From Cycas panzhihuaensis (taxonomy: Eukaryota > Cycadophyta): a DNA stretch of 64,000 bases. The notes below the pieces were generated by a model. It was not told the origin of the DNA. It saw nothing but the letters and a program-made list of their open reading frames with translations, and made no database searches. A program made the position numbers and the translations under genes. Of this stretch, positions 21,986 through 33,839 are shown in pieces; the stretch's first letter is position 1, and the number at the start of each line of letters is the position of its first letter. The stretch is from positions 139,073,741 to 139,137,740 of the forward strand of contig CM041465.1 of assembly GCA_023213395.1 (NCBI GenBank), given 5' to 3'.

Positions 21986-23908
21986 ATGGGAATCTTTGGT
22001 AATCAGATTGATGAACAAACTAAGATGATCTAAGGAGAAAATATAGTGACAAGTGGTCATCATGCATAATAGGAGAGAAAAGATGGTACGATGGGGTTAT
22101 AACTTAGTTATTACAACCATAATGTGAAATCATAATTGTTTTATAAGTTGACAAGTTGGAAGCAATTACAAAAGTTTAGAATGAAGAATACTAGGGATAT
22201 ACAAATTAATCTCTGAGAGGTAGATGATAAAGGAATTAAGAACAATTATTATAATATGCCAAAGGAGGACGCGAGAAAAGTGAATTTGATAAAGGCATGA
22301 TTTACATAATATGTGTAAACCAGATTATTTTTAGCAGCCATAAAATTTATGTCTATAATAATTCAACTTGTAGTATACCAACCTAATCTTCTTGATATTT
22401 CAGTAAAGGTTATTACACAAGTTTCAGGGTTACCTAATTTAGGAAAGGAGGTGCCTAGGAATAAGAGAATCCCACGGGAACAAGTAGCAAAATAGTTAGG
22501 TGTATAAGTATCATATGTTTCTATATCTAGTATTTATATTGTGAGTATTATAGATGATCATAGGCATGGGGTAGTTTATTTTCTTTTTACCTGAGTAATA
22601 TTAAGCCAGAAAGATTTATACATATCCACAAAGATGAGATCCATACTTCTGTGGGTAGCAAAGGGAGATGAGTTTAATTGGGATTCATTTCTTTCAAGTA
22701 AGTTTGCAAAAAAATTATATAACATCAAAGCTAGTCCATAGTCGACAGTTTTTTACCATCAAAGCATATTCCAGGGATTATTGTACTCGCAATGTCTTAG
22801 ATTGAAACTACCTATAATAAAACTAGGACAATTGATTATGACTAGATGGATTAATTACTTTAGGAAGCATGGAAGAATTTAATGCAGTGAAATTCAAGAT
22901 AAAATGAACGATTATTTAAAAAAGAAAAGCCAAGCCAACAGTCTTCAACCAACACAATCAGAAAGAAGAGGGGGGAAATGATAGTGGGAAGAGGCAACCT
23001 CACCGGTTGACAATCAGAAGGAGAATGATGAACAAAGAGCCAAAGACGAAAATAACAAAAAGAAGGATATTAGAAGAGGGAAGTAGAAGGTAGGTGATGT
23101 ATTGGTTAAGAAGGAGGTAGAGGAGAAAAAACACTAGCCAGCCCTACAACCTAAGAAACTTACAAATGTTGAAGAAGAGAAAAAGAAGAAAAGAAGAGTT
23201 GCCACAAAAAAAGCTAAATAGGAAATAATTAAAATTTTAAATAGTTAGCTAATTGAGGTGGACTTTGATTGTAGCAATGAGGAATTAACTGAGGAAAGGA
23301 TTGATCTAATGGAATGTCAACCACATAATGTGGTACATTGGAAGATTTTATTCCTAGCTAAAGTCATTCAGCAAATGTTTAGTGAACTTGAAGCCTAGAG
23401 CAAAAGGCCATAGCTAGACTTCTAGAGGATTTAAAAGGTAGAGGATCAATTAGCCACTTGTGAGGCAAAGTTAGAAAATTTGACCAAGTTTATTCTATAT
23501 TAGGTTAGAGACACTTCTCAAGTAGATTATTTGGTACTAGTCTTTGATATCTTATTCACCAAGTAAATTCTACAAGGATTAGAAAAAGTAATTTATAAAC
23601 TAGAAGCTTGGATAATGTAGGCGTGGGAAGATGCTGAGTATGCCAATTATTTTTGGTTGATGATTACCTTATTATGAAGAGATTTTTTATATATGAAGAC
23701 AAGGAAGAGTGAACTAGAAGAGGAAATCAAATAATTACACTCAAGAGAGAAGCTAATAATGGCCCAACTACAAGCATTACACAATGTTATAATCTTCTAT
23801 GATCATTGCAAGAAGCAAGGCATAAACCTACCTTGTACGGTTTATTAGCTTGAGCCACAGTGAATTTGCATTGAGATGGCAAAAATTAGGAAGGACCGGG
23901 AAGGCTGA
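21986..23908 (+). pseudogene. Unrecognised long frame, about 640 codons, decayed by stops only
   Basis: One frame can be read from ATG 21986 to TGA 23906 without any frameshift. It has about 31 in-frame stops, nearly all TAA or TAG, and the residues between them look like a normal protein. The first 320 codons are globular and hydrophobic ('LFLAAIKFMSIIIQLVVYQP' near 22330-22390, 'RSILLWVAKGDEFNWDSFL' near 22650-22700). A Lys/Glu-rich charged stretch follows (about 22970-23200), then a helical, coiled-coil-like part ('VEDQLATCEAKLENLTKF', 'KSELEEEIK', 'LIMAQLQALHNVIIFYDH'). It does not match RT, integrase, gag or transposase motifs that I know. It lies between the Copia F LTR and the tandem Copia array. 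It could be a plant transposon-associated protein or an extra ORF of an unrecognised element. Confidence 0.6.
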
Positions 23909-24100
23909 TATATTTTATGTGTAATTATAAAATTTTGTTACTTACAAGTAGAAATGCTTATAAGTTTTAGGGTAGGAGAGTTGTGTGCGAGTCAAATTAG
24001 TTGTAACTAGATTAATATAATTGAATTGACAAAGAGAAATTACAACTAACTCAAGTCACAATTATAAAAGATAAAGTATAAATATAAAAGGGCTTTATGT
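23909..24100. other. AT-rich spacer before the Copia array
   Basis: No gene or clear motif is seen. Bases 24096-24100 (TATGT) would be the left copy of a target duplication for the array, whose right end is outside the window. Confidence 0.4.
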
Positions 24101-24776
24101 TGAGAAAATTAAGTCCTAATAACCAGAAACTACCACCAAGATTTAAACTATTTTGCAACTAGTTATAGGAATCGAAATTAAAATTTAACATGCAAGTTCT
24201 AAAACCAAAGATAATATAATAAATAAATTAGAAATCTAAAGTATCACATATACAACCGATATAACGTGGTAAAACCTTGACAATATGCTAGGGAAACATC
24301 CATATAGGAAAGGTATCAATCTTTATTATCAAAGAATAGAGAAATATATATAATCTGCAAGAGAATGCTCACAACGATAATAACTAGATGCCTAACTCTT
24401 CATAGTATATCTAACATATCGAATACCATCAACATAATGAAAAAACACCCTAAATTAGGCTATATGAGAGAGTCATAAAAGGCATAAATCTCAACTATTA
24501 AATCTAGGGGTAATTTGAATGAATGACCCTGATTCTCTTTACAATTTAGTATGCTTTTTAGTTCTAGATTTTAAGTCAGGGGCTACTTCCCCTGAACCCC
24601 TTCTTTGTGTGGGGGGGTGGGAGGGTATCGGGGAGGGTTTTGTCTCCCCTTGTACCCCCCGAATAAGGGGGGCTCCTACCTCCCTTGGATCCCTCTCATG
24701 GAAGTTTAGGGGGAAATCACACTGCCAACCTATCAAAATTTTAGACTCTAAAACATTGTTATCATATTATCTAACA
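24101..24776 (-). repeat. Array LTR 1 (3' LTR of unit A)
   Basis: In element orientation TGTTAGATAAT...TTTTCTCA, 676 bases. A run of G-rich blocks on the plus strand (24606-24665) lies about 110-170 bases from the LTR's 5' end, in U3. Confidence 0.85.
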
Positions 24777-26173
24777 ATCTTCACCTTGACAATAATTTAC
24801 CTAATATCTTTCCTAGACCATTCATCACCTTTTCTACAAGATAAGAGAAGTCAAATACCATTTGTAGTTCTTCAATAGTACTGGTTTTATGAATATATTA
24901 ATATAATTCTATTTTGTATTAACCTTCTCAAGTGCCACTCCATCTGCTTCCACAACTTATCTAATAAAATGGTACTTAAGAGCAATATGCTTTATCCTAC
25001 TATAATAAGTTGAATTCATTGTTGAGTAAATGACACTTTGATTATCATAAAATACCTTTACCTTTTTCTATTTTCTTCCAAGCTCAACCAATAGACCCTA
25101 CAACCTGATTACTTCTTTACAAGCATGTGCTATAACAATATATTCTACTTTTATAGTTGATAATGTAATTATACTCTACATGTTTGACATTCAACTAACT
25201 AGACCATTTGTAAAAGTAAATATATAACCTGGAGTAAACTTTCTATTATCTAAATCTCCTCTAAGGCTTGAATCAACATATCCATAAACCTAATTACTTG
25301 TACCTCTAAAGGTGATGCAATAGTTACTTGTGCCCCTTAAATACCGAAGCACCCATTTCACTACTGTCCAACGTTCCTTTCCTAGATTTACTATAAACTT
25401 ACTAACTACACCAACTGCATGTGACATATCAGGTCTTATATATAACATAGTATACATCAAACTTTCTACTACACTAGAATAAGGTACACAAGATATATAA
25501 TCCTTTTCTTCTTTATTACTAGGACTCATACTTGAAGAAAGTTTGAAATGGGAAGCCTATGGGATACTCACTAGTTTCATATTTGCCATACTAAATCTTG
25601 TTAGCACATTCTCCACATATTTTTGCTGTGATAACTATAGCTTACCATTTTTCTTATATGTATGTATCTCCATACCTAAGATTTATTTTGTAGCTCTTAG
25701 ATCGTTCATATCAAAAGTCCTAACCAATTGAGCCTTTAACTTGTTGATTTCTACTATGCTCTTGCTTTCAACTAGCATGTCATCAATATACAATACCAAG
25801 ATAATGAATAAGCCATTGTCCAAGAATTTAAAGTAAACACAATGATCATACTCATTTCTTTTAAAATTTTAGCTCTCCATAAAGGTATCAAACTTTCTGT
25901 ACCATTACCTAGGTGATTGCTTCAGGCCATGTAATGATTTCTTGAGCCCATAAACATGTTTTTTCTTGCCATCCTATACAAACCCTTCTAGCTGATCTAT
26001 ATAGATCTTCTCATCTAAATCTCCATGTAGAAAAGTTATTTTTACATATAACCACTCTAACTCCAAATCAAGAGAAGCTACTAATGCTAATAGAACCCAA
26101 ATTAAATCAAGTTTGACAACTAGTAAAAAGATCTCATGAAAATCAATACCTGCTTTCTGTGAAAAACCTTGAG
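24777..26173 (-). pseudogene. Array unit A: RNase H and 3' part of RT, broken
   Basis: On the minus strand 25529-25290 gives 'SSVVESLMYTMLYIRPDMSHAVGVVSKF' and 'VLRYLRGTSN', the Copia RT-RNase H junction. RNase H lies left of this, down to 24780, with many stops. The RT catalytic motif is YIDD at 25779-25790 (minus strand), intact. 'DLELEWLYVKITFLHGDLDEKIYI' is at about 25990-26075. The gene is cut at 26173 by Gypsy B and resumes at 31733; flanking TTGAG and TTTAG are the target copies. Confidence 0.85.
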
Positions 26174-26699
26174 TGAAGTGACCTCTTTCAGAAACTAGCC
26201 AACTTCTATATACTAGATGTGTCCAATTTGTTATGGTTATGTTGGGTACATTCCTCTCTGCTTTGGTTGACTTCATTATATCTTAGTTTGTATGCCTATA
26301 TATAGGAACTTTGAGGTCATTCTGTATCATCCATTTGTGAAGTATCCCCTTCTTATTTTTAGCCTTAAGGTAATTATAGATTTTTAACCTTAGGGCTACA
26401 AATTCTGAGGAGGTTCCCCACCTCAAAAGGTTTTATGATTGTTATAGGTAGTACTGGTACTTTTTTGGAATTCTAGTTATATTTTGTAACATTTTGGCAT
26501 CATATTTTCTAATATTTATATTTGATTTATATTTGGAGATATAATTTTTGGGTATTTTATATATGAAAGCTATCCACCATCTGTGAATTCACTTTATTTT
26601 ATTCTATTATTTATGGAATCTCTTTATTTTATTCTATTTCCTATGAATTCTCTCTATCATATTCTATTTTCTGTTCAATTGGGTAAAGGAATCACTACA
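26174..26699 (+). repeat. 5' LTR of Gypsy B
   Basis: 526 bases, a close match to 31212-31732. CTATATATAGG near 26300 is a likely TATA box. Confidence 0.85.
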
Positions 26700-26701
26700 A
26701 G

Positions 26702-26713
26702 TAGTATGAGAGC
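26702..26713 (+). other. Primer-binding site of Gypsy B (decayed)
   Basis: TAGTATGAGAGC matches the initiator-Met site TGGTATCAGAGC at 10 of 12 positions, two bases after the LTR. Confidence 0.65.
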
Positions 26714-26835
26714 TTCATTCTAAAGTGGGAAAATTTTCCACCAGGGGGAGGAAATTTTGACCCATCTTTACACCCTAGCAATTTAGAAAGGACCAAATAA
26801 AATTAAGATCTAGAAGGATCAACCCATAAAGCAAA

Positions 26836-27760
26836 ATGACAAGGTCCCACAATTTAGAAGAACAAGTAGTAAAAACCTTGACAACCGTCATGGAGGAGCT
26901 TTTACAACAAATCAAGAACCTTAATGGAAGATTAGAGAAACAAGAGATATCTCATCCAAAAACAGAACATGATTTAGATCAAGACACAGATCAGGGGAAC
27001 CCAGAAGGTAGGTTCAAAGAAGGATTTATTTTTTAGTGAAGAAATGTAAATCAAGGAGGACCAACAAACACAAAGATCATATTAGAAAAATTTAATCCAG
27101 AAAAAACATGGGATATAATAGCATGGATACTCCAAATGGAAACATATTTCATAGTAAACCAGATACCAAGAATAGATATGGTACCCATCACCTCCTTACA
27201 TCTCTATAGATGAGCCTTAAATTAGTATTATTGATGGAAAAAGATGCAAGGACCTCAATAAGAAGAATGGAGAAATTTTTGAATAGCCATTATCAATCAA
27301 TATGAAGACTCTCGGTCCATGAATTACTTAGTACAATTGATAAGACTACAATAGACAATATTAGTTCATGAATATACAGAATAATTTTAGATGTTATAAT
27401 GTGTGGTTATATTAAACATTCCCAAGGAATGTCTCAGGGAGACATATAGCAACATAGAGCATTAGAAGAGATCATAAACCATGCTAAATGTGTTGAAGCT
27501 AAATTTAAAGAAACCAGGCCTACCTTTGTACATAAAATGAATTTTACTCCACCTCCTAACATGAATTGGCATAGGTCAAGAGTTAAATCAGACGCTCCAC
27601 TCGCAATCAAGAATACAACAAAAAATTCCACTCAATAAGAACACATACAAAAAGGTACCTATTTAAAATGCAAAGATAAATGGAACTAGGGGCACTAATG
27701 CCTAGGAAAGAAGGTATTTATGCTGAATAATGAAGAACTAGAGATACCTAAATAAACAAA
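26836..27760 (+). pseudogene. Gypsy B gag, broken
   Basis: The opening frame (26836-27036) encodes a coiled-coil N-terminus ('LEEQVVKTLTTVMEELLQQI'). The gag core is scattered over frames after 27040, with recognisable 'KFNPEKTWDIIAWI' near 27090. A weak zinc-knuckle remnant, C-K-D-K-W, then GH and C, lies at about 27665-27715. Stops are frequent. Confidence 0.65.
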
Positions 27761-27911
27761 AGAAGATGCAACCCCATATCGAGAAGACAACAATGAATAA
27801 GCTAAAACTGAACTAGATGAATTACTAGAAATCGATACATAGAAGGTTCAAACATTTCTGCAGGCTATAACAGGTCAAAGTACATCATCTCAAATAATAT
27901 GATTTGAAGAG

Positions 27912-28175
27912 ATGTTAAAGGGAGCCCTAATAGTAGTATTGGTGGATAGTGGGAGCACTCACAATTTTATCAACAGACCAATAGCCCAAAAGCTAGGAAT
28001 AAAGGTGGAACCATTAAAAACCTTCCAAGTTTTAATTACTAACTGGAAGACAACATCTTGCAGAGGATTCTATAGAAACATCAATCTAAAAATTGGTGAG
28101 TACCTATTAAACTCCAATATGTTTGTGATGCAGATAAGAGGCATTAATATAGTCATAAGGGTACAGTGGTTGTAG
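27912..28175 (+). pseudogene. Gypsy B protease (retropepsin)
   Basis: An open 87-codon piece contains 'VVLVDSGSTHNFINRPIAQKLG' in two overlapping motifs: the catalytic D-S-G-S at 27948-27959 and the N-F-I typical of plant chromoviruses. It ends 'GINIVIRVQWL', where G-x-x-[VI]-[IV]-L-G-x-x-W-L is usual (the downstream DIVLG block is altered). The active-site triad is intact, but the flanking gag-pol frame is broken. Confidence 0.8.
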
Positions 28176-29225
28176 ACCTTAAGAAATATAGTCACCAACT
28201 ATATAACCAGAGTCATGTGTTGCCAAATAAATGACACAAAATATATACTACGTGGACCTAAAAATCTACCAACACAATTAGTGTCATCTCATAGAATGGA
28301 AAAAACCATACGAAAGAAAGCACCCACATATATAGTGTCATGCCACAAGATAGAAATCCAAGAAATCCTAATGGAAATCTAGTACATCTTGGATGAATAT
28401 AAATAAGTATTTGAAGAACCAAAAGGATTACCTCTAGTAAGAGAATTTCAACATGTAATTGATTTAATCCTAAGAGCAACACTGGTGAACATAAGGCCAT
28501 ACAAGCACCCATACCACATGAGGAAAAATATCAAGAACATAACTAGAGAATTACTCGTACAAGGCCATATTCAGAGTAGCATAAGCCCATTCACAACCCT
28601 AGTGGTAATCAACCCTAAGAAAGATGGAACAATCAAGATGTGCATAGATTACAGGGGACTAAACAAGTTGACTATAAAAATAGATACTCTATCCCCAAGA
28701 TTTATGACCTACTAGATAAAATACATGGAGCAAAATACTTCTCCAAGATAGACCTCTGATTAGGATATCATCAAATTGGATAAAAGAGGAGGACGTCCAT
28801 AAGATAACATTTAGAACTTATAAGGGACTGCTCAAATTCAAGTGATGCCATTTGGTCTAACCAATGCTCCAACAATGTTCCAAGCCATCATGAATTCCAC
28901 ATTCAAGGAATTTTTAAGGAAATTCATGCTAATCTTTTTCAATGATATCCTCATTTACAATAAAATATGGAGAGAACATTTGGAGCACCTAAGATTAGTC
29001 CTAAGAATTTTAGCAAAACAATTATTCTTTGTAAATAAGAAAAAATGCTCTTTTGGCCAATAGAAACTTGAATATCTTGGTCACATAATTACTCCAAATG
29101 GAATCAAGGTTGACCCCAAGAAGGTCCAAGCAATAGTAGAGCTACCAGTACTAAAGAATATCATGAGAGTTCGTAGCTTTTTAGGAGTAGCCGTATATCT
29201 TAGGAAATTCATAAGATGATATGCC
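28176..29225 (+). pseudogene. Gypsy B reverse transcriptase, broken
   Basis: 'NIRPYKHPYHMRKNI' and 'SISPFTTLVVINPKKDGT' (28488-28630), 'MCIDYRGLNKLTIK', 'VMPFGLTNAPTMFQAIMN' (28838-28895) and 'FFNDILIYN' (28938-28964) define RT. The first catalytic Asp of the Y-x-D-D box is Asn here, so the enzyme would be inactive even apart from stops (28713 onward, several). 'LEYLGHIITPNGIKVDPKKV' follows. Confidence 0.85.
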
Positions 29226-29720
29226 AACATAGTAGTCCCACTTACAGATCTAACAAAAAAGGATGCCTTTACATGGAATGAAATGGCCAAAAATGCCTTT
29301 GAAGAACTAAAAAGTAAAATGGTAAGAGCCCCAGTTTTATCAGTCCCAGATTTTTTAAAATCATTCATCTTGGAATGCGATGCATCAAGGTTTGGCATAA
29401 GAGCCATCTTATTATAAGATGAAAGATCAATAGTATACGGAAGTAGGAAATTGAATAATAGAGAAAAGCTAAAGCCCATCTATAATAAGGAGATGCTAGT
29501 AATAATACATGTGATTAACTAATGGAGATAATATTTATTAGGCAACCCTTTGTAGGTATGAACAGACCACGACAGACTCAAGTACTTCTTAAATCAGAAG
29601 ACATTGTCAGACGAATAATAGAAGTGGGTGAATAAACTATAAACATTTGATTTCTCCATCGTATACAACAAAGGAAAAGACAATGTCATAGTAGACACCC
29701 TCTTAAGAATTCTAGAAGAA
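29226..29720 (+). pseudogene. Gypsy B RNase H, broken
   Basis: 'FTWNEMAKNAFEELKSKM', 'FILECDASRFGIRAIL' (about 29366-29415), 'KLKPIYNKEMLVIIHVI' and 'DHDRLKYFLNQKTLSD' match the Gypsy RNase H order. Stops occur at 29218, 29416, 29519, 29528 and beyond. Confidence 0.8.
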
Positions 29721-29920
29721 ATTCACAAGCAACCAACACTATATACAATATCAGTGGCTACCCCAGTCTGGCATGAGACATTAAGGAAGGAATACAACAA
29801 TGATCCAAAGAATAAATAATTGATAGACAAAACAACGGAGGATAAAATTGGCTTGTATGAGATACAATAGGGAGTAATACTTAAGAAAGGAAAGATCTGC
29901 ATTCTTGGAAGATCAGAGCT

Positions 29921-30960
29921 AAAAGGCATAATATTACAAGAAGGCCATTCGACACTTATAGTAGGTCACATAGGGATTGACAAGATATATAGGAAGATAA
30001 GAGCTTTATTTTATTGGAAAGGATTAAAAATAGACATTTAGAAGTTCATTGCAGAATGTGATACCTATTAAAGAAATATAATTAAATGCATAAAAATACC
30101 AAGGTTATTTTAGCTGTTACCAATACGAGAACAAAAATGGGATGAAATATCCATGGATTTTATAACCAGATTACCTTACTCTGAAGGAAAGAACACAATT
30201 CTGGTCATAGTAGATCACCTCACCAAATATGGCCACTTTAGAGGACTGAAATTGATAGCTAAGGCCAACGATGTGGCATAATTATACATGAAAGAAATCC
30301 ATCGGTTACATGGTTTCCCTAGAGCAATAGTAAGTGATCATGACCTAAAGTTTACTAGTAATTTTGGCAGGATCTATTTAGAATTGTAGGTACAAAACTC
30401 AAGATGAGCACAACATACCACCCTCAGACTAAAAGGAAAACATAGATCATCAATAAATGTTTAGAGGGATACTTGAGGAACTTCTATTTAGATAAACAAA
30501 AATAATGGAATCAATGGTTACATTTAGCAGAATGGTGGTACAACACCACATATCATTCTTCAACAAAAATGACACCTTTCTAGGCTTTATATGGCTACAT
30601 GCCACCATCATTATCAACCTTGAATAAACCTTTATGGGTCCAAGCACTAGAAGAACATCAGAAGCAAATGGAGGAAACCATCAACAAATTGAAGGATAAC
30701 CTAGCAATCGCACAAAACAAAATGAAGTAGTAGGTTGATCTAAAGTGCTCTGAATGACAATTCAAAGTAGGAAACTGAGTCCTTTTACGCCTTCAGCCAT
30801 AGAAATAGATATCCTTATAGAAAATAAGCAATCAAAAGCTAGCACCCAGATATTTTGGTCATTATGAAATCACTTCTAAAATAGGTGAAGTCGCTTACTA
30901 GTTAAAACTCCCAGAAAACACAAAGATTCATAATGTTTTCCATGTGTCCTATCTAAAAAT
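29921..30960 (+). pseudogene. Gypsy B integrase, broken
   Basis: The zinc-binding region 'GHSTLIVGHIGIDKIYRKI' (29942-30000) keeps its His pair, but the Cys pair 'ECDTY' has one Cys changed to Tyr. The core has 'WDEISMDFITRLP' (first Asp, about 30155) and 'AIVSDHDLKFTSNF' (second Asp, about 30335). Downstream, frameshifts and many stops destroy the Glu region. 'KIHNVFHVSYLK'-like sequence near 30925-30957 ends the domain. Confidence 0.75.
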
Positions 30961-31009
30961 GAAAATTAGGGAAAAGATCGCTCTACAATCCAACATACCA
31001 AAGCTCGAC

Positions 31010-31185
31010 GAGGAAGGAAAGATGACATTAGAACCCAAAGGAATCTTACAATCCTACACCTGATCACTCAGGTCAAGACTAATCAAAGAATACATAATCA
31101 AATGGAAGAACCTGGATATTGAAGATGACATATAGGAAAATGACGAATGGTTAAGGGAGTTTCCAAACCTACCAGTGCTTTGAGG
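31010..31185 (+). pseudogene. Gypsy B chromodomain remnant
   Basis: 'LIKEYIIKWKNLDIEDDI-ENDEWLREFPNL' (31080-31170), with one stop at an expected Trp, has the Y-x-I-K-W-K-x-L...E pattern of a chromodomain. It supports a chromovirus. In such elements this domain can direct integration to particular chromatin. Confidence 0.6.
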
Positions 31186-31200
31186 GTAAAGTATAGTTTC

Positions 31201-31211
31201 AAGAGGGGACA
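31201..31211 (+). other. Polypurine tract of Gypsy B
   Basis: AAGAGGGGACA directly precedes the 3' LTR. Confidence 0.75.
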
Positions 31212-31732
31212 TGAAGTGACCTCTTTCAGAATCTAACTAACTTCTATGTACTAGCTATGGATGGCTTCTTGGTGATGTTGGATGCATTCCTCTTTGCTCT
31301 AGCTGACTTCATTATATCCTAGTTTGTGTACCTATATATAGTGACTTTGAGGTCATTCCATATCATCCATTTGTAAAGTATTCCCTCTTTATTTTTGGCC
31401 TTAAAGCAATTGGAGATTTTTGGCCTTAGAGCTATAATTTTGAGGAGGATCCCTACCTTGAAGGGTTTTGTGGTTGTTGCAGGTAGTACTAGTACTCTTT
31501 TAGAACTCTTTACATTTTGTAATATTTTAGCATCATATTTTCCAATATTTGTATTTAATTTATATTTACAGATATAATTTTTGGGTATTTTATAAACAAA
31601 AGGTGTCTGCCATATGTGAATTCACTTTATTTTATTCTATTATTTGTAGACTCTCTCTATTTTGTTCTATTTCTCATGAATTTGCCCTATTCTATTCTAT
31701 TTTCTATTCAATTAGGTAAAGGAATTGCTACA
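31212..31732 (+). repeat. 3' LTR of Gypsy B
   Basis: 521 bases, TGAAGTGACC...TGCTACA. It differs from the 5' LTR at many single positions and small gaps, so the insertion is not recent. Confidence 0.85.
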
Positions 31733-32240
31733 TTTAGCCATTGTCTTGACCTATATTTGTCAGCTTTTCTATAAACATCTATTTCTTCTTTAAAAACCAC
31801 TTGCAACCAACAGTCTTCCTACCATGTAGAAGTTCTACCAAGTCCCATGAATTATTTTTCTTCAAAGTATCTATCTCTTCCTACATAGGCCTCTTCCACT
31901 TCTCACTATGGATATCATCTACTGCTTCTTGATAGCATGTAGGCTCACCATAATTAGAAACCAAACTAATAGAAATAAAAGGGATATACCTATTAAGTAT
32001 ATGACTAACTCATGTAGATCTTCTAATAGTTGGTGTAGGAGTGTCCACATACTCCTATAAATCTATTGTAGATTCATCTTCAGAAAAGTCTCCCTGCTCT
32101 TTTGTTTCAAAAGATGGCTGGGTCTCAAGCTTGACCTATTGATGTTCAACTTTCTCCTCCTATTTCACTTTAACTTCTACACAGTCTAATTTTAGAAAGG
32201 GAGATTTATCAAATATAATATCTTTATTAATAGTGATTTT
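31733..32240 (-). pseudogene. Array unit A: N-terminal part of RT and linker
   Basis: This continues the RT cut by Gypsy B. On the minus strand it contains the 'KKNNSWDL' and 'RKTVGCKWFLK'-like start of Copia RT (about 31780-31870), then an acidic linker with stops. It joins integrase at 32250. Confidence 0.7.
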
Positions 32241-33060
32241 GTGGATAGTAGGATCCTACAAACTATATCCCTTCATACCATCTCTATCACCATAACCAAC
32301 AAAGATACATCTCTTGGATTTTATGTCTAACTTTGAATATTGACTTTTATTAGTCAAGGCATAAGCATCACAACCAAAATCTTTTAATTTTGAATAGTCA
32401 CATGGATATCCAATCCATACCTCTTTATGAATCTTGTAGTTTATTACAAGTGATGGTGACCTATTTACCAAATAACAAGCTATCTGAATAGTTTCTGCCC
32501 ATAAGCCTTGCTCTACTACCGTATTCCTTAGCATGCTTCTTGCTCTATCTAAGAGTCTCTTGTTAATTCACTCAGCTATGTAATTCTATTGTGGAGTATA
32601 GCTAGTGGTCTTATGCCTTTCAATCCTAGCTTCTTTGTAATAGTTCTCAAACTCCAAGGAGTTAAACTCACCTCTATTATTAGTTCTTAACTATTTGATT
32701 GACGTGCCATTGCTCTTCTCAATTAGATCCTTGAATTACTTAAATACACTAAAAACTTCATATTTCCTTTTCAAAAAATAAACCCATACCTTTCTAGAGT
32801 AATCATTCATAAATATAACAAAGTACAATGATCCACCATAAGATATTATAGGGGTTGGTCCCCACACATTCAATGTACGTAATAAAAAACACTTTTATTA
32901 GTGTAACTCCTTACTTTAAACTTGAGTCTACACTACTTTCCAAAAATATAATGTTTATAAAAAGCCAAATTTAAAAGCTGCAAGTTAGGAAGCAACTTAC
33001 AGTTCATTAGCACCTTAAGTCCTCTCTCACTTATGTGCCCAAGTCTCTAATACCATAACT
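32241..33060 (-). pseudogene. Array unit A: integrase, broken
   Basis: 'MLRNTVVEQGLWAETIQIAC' and 'CIFVGYGDRDGMKGYSL' (32534-32256, minus strand) are the C-terminal half of Copia integrase, including the catalytic-Glu-side helix region upstream near 32560. The core toward 33000 carries 'FIDDYSRKVW'-like and 'RTNNRGEFNSLEFENYY'-like sequence with stops; the second catalytic Asp position reads Asn here. Confidence 0.8.
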
Positions 33061-33839
33061 AAACTACATCTTCTATAGTCTTTGATACTGTAGAAGATGC
33101 AAAGTAGACCATGGCTGACATTTGTACTACATACTAAAATGTAAAGGTTTCCTTTCTTTAAGGCTTTCATAATAACCAAGGCATACTTTGACACCTTCAA
33201 GTCTCCTTTATGACCTGTGTACTTACAATCACCAGAATTTAGTTCACCTAATAAAATCAGATTACTTTTTATATCAGGTACATGTCTAACTTCAATTAAT
33301 GTTCTCAACACCATCAAACATTTTAATTATAATGCTACTAATGGCCACTGTCTTATAGGAAACTTCATTTCTTATAAGCACATCACCACCATCAAGAGGT
33401 TGGTATGATAAAAACTAACTCTTGTGTAGACACATATGGTGTGAAGCACCTAAATTTAATAGCCAGTCATGATGATAATGGGAAATATTACAAGCAATCA
33501 AGACATCATCATCTGTACCTTGATTTGACTCCACCTAATTAGCCTCCTTGGTAGGATCTTCCTTTTTCTGAAACTTCTTTTTGTGGCAAATCCTTCTTGA
33601 TGTGACCTATCTTGTTGCAGTGGCAACATCTGAGCTTACTCTTCTTTCCTTTTGACTTTGACCTCGATGTGTCCCTAGAGCTTTATCCTCTCTCAATCAT
33701 TCTGCCCCTTACTATTATAATTTTTGGTGTGGAAGTTTCAAGACTGAACTTCCTCCTCTCTTCTTCCATCAGTAAAGCACTCACAATAGAATCATAGTCT
33801 AATTTATTTGTAGTGCTAAAACTAATTGAGGTGATAATA
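33027..33839 (-). pseudogene. Array unit A: pre-integrase, protease and zinc knuckle, broken
   Basis: 33317-33027 gives 'VRHVPDIKSNLILLGELNSG', the stretch after protease. The protease motif at 33437-33473 reads 'WLLNLGASHHMC', with Asp and Ser of D-S-G-A replaced. The zinc knuckle 'CCHCNKIGHIKKD' lies at about 33597-33640 and lacks its last Cys. Gypsy C cuts gag at 33839, and gag resumes at 41709. Confidence 0.8.

Larger units (their letters stand above)
26174..31732 (+). mobile_element. Gypsy B: chromovirus-type Ty3/Gypsy element inserted in the RT of unit A
   Basis: LTRs 26174-26699 and 31212-31732 start TGAAGTGACC and end CTACA. The target duplication is TTGAG (26169-26173) and TTTAG (31733-31737); the uninterrupted sister unit reads '...acctttagccacc...' at 44290-44305, which confirms the site. 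Gag, protease, RT, RNase H, integrase and a chromodomain-like end follow in chromovirus order. All are broken. Confidence 0.9.

Noticed and set aside
24539-24878. Overlapping ORFs in array LTRs (also near 42606 and 59484)
   Set aside because: They lie inside noncoding LTR DNA on the antisense strand and are not kept between LTR copies.
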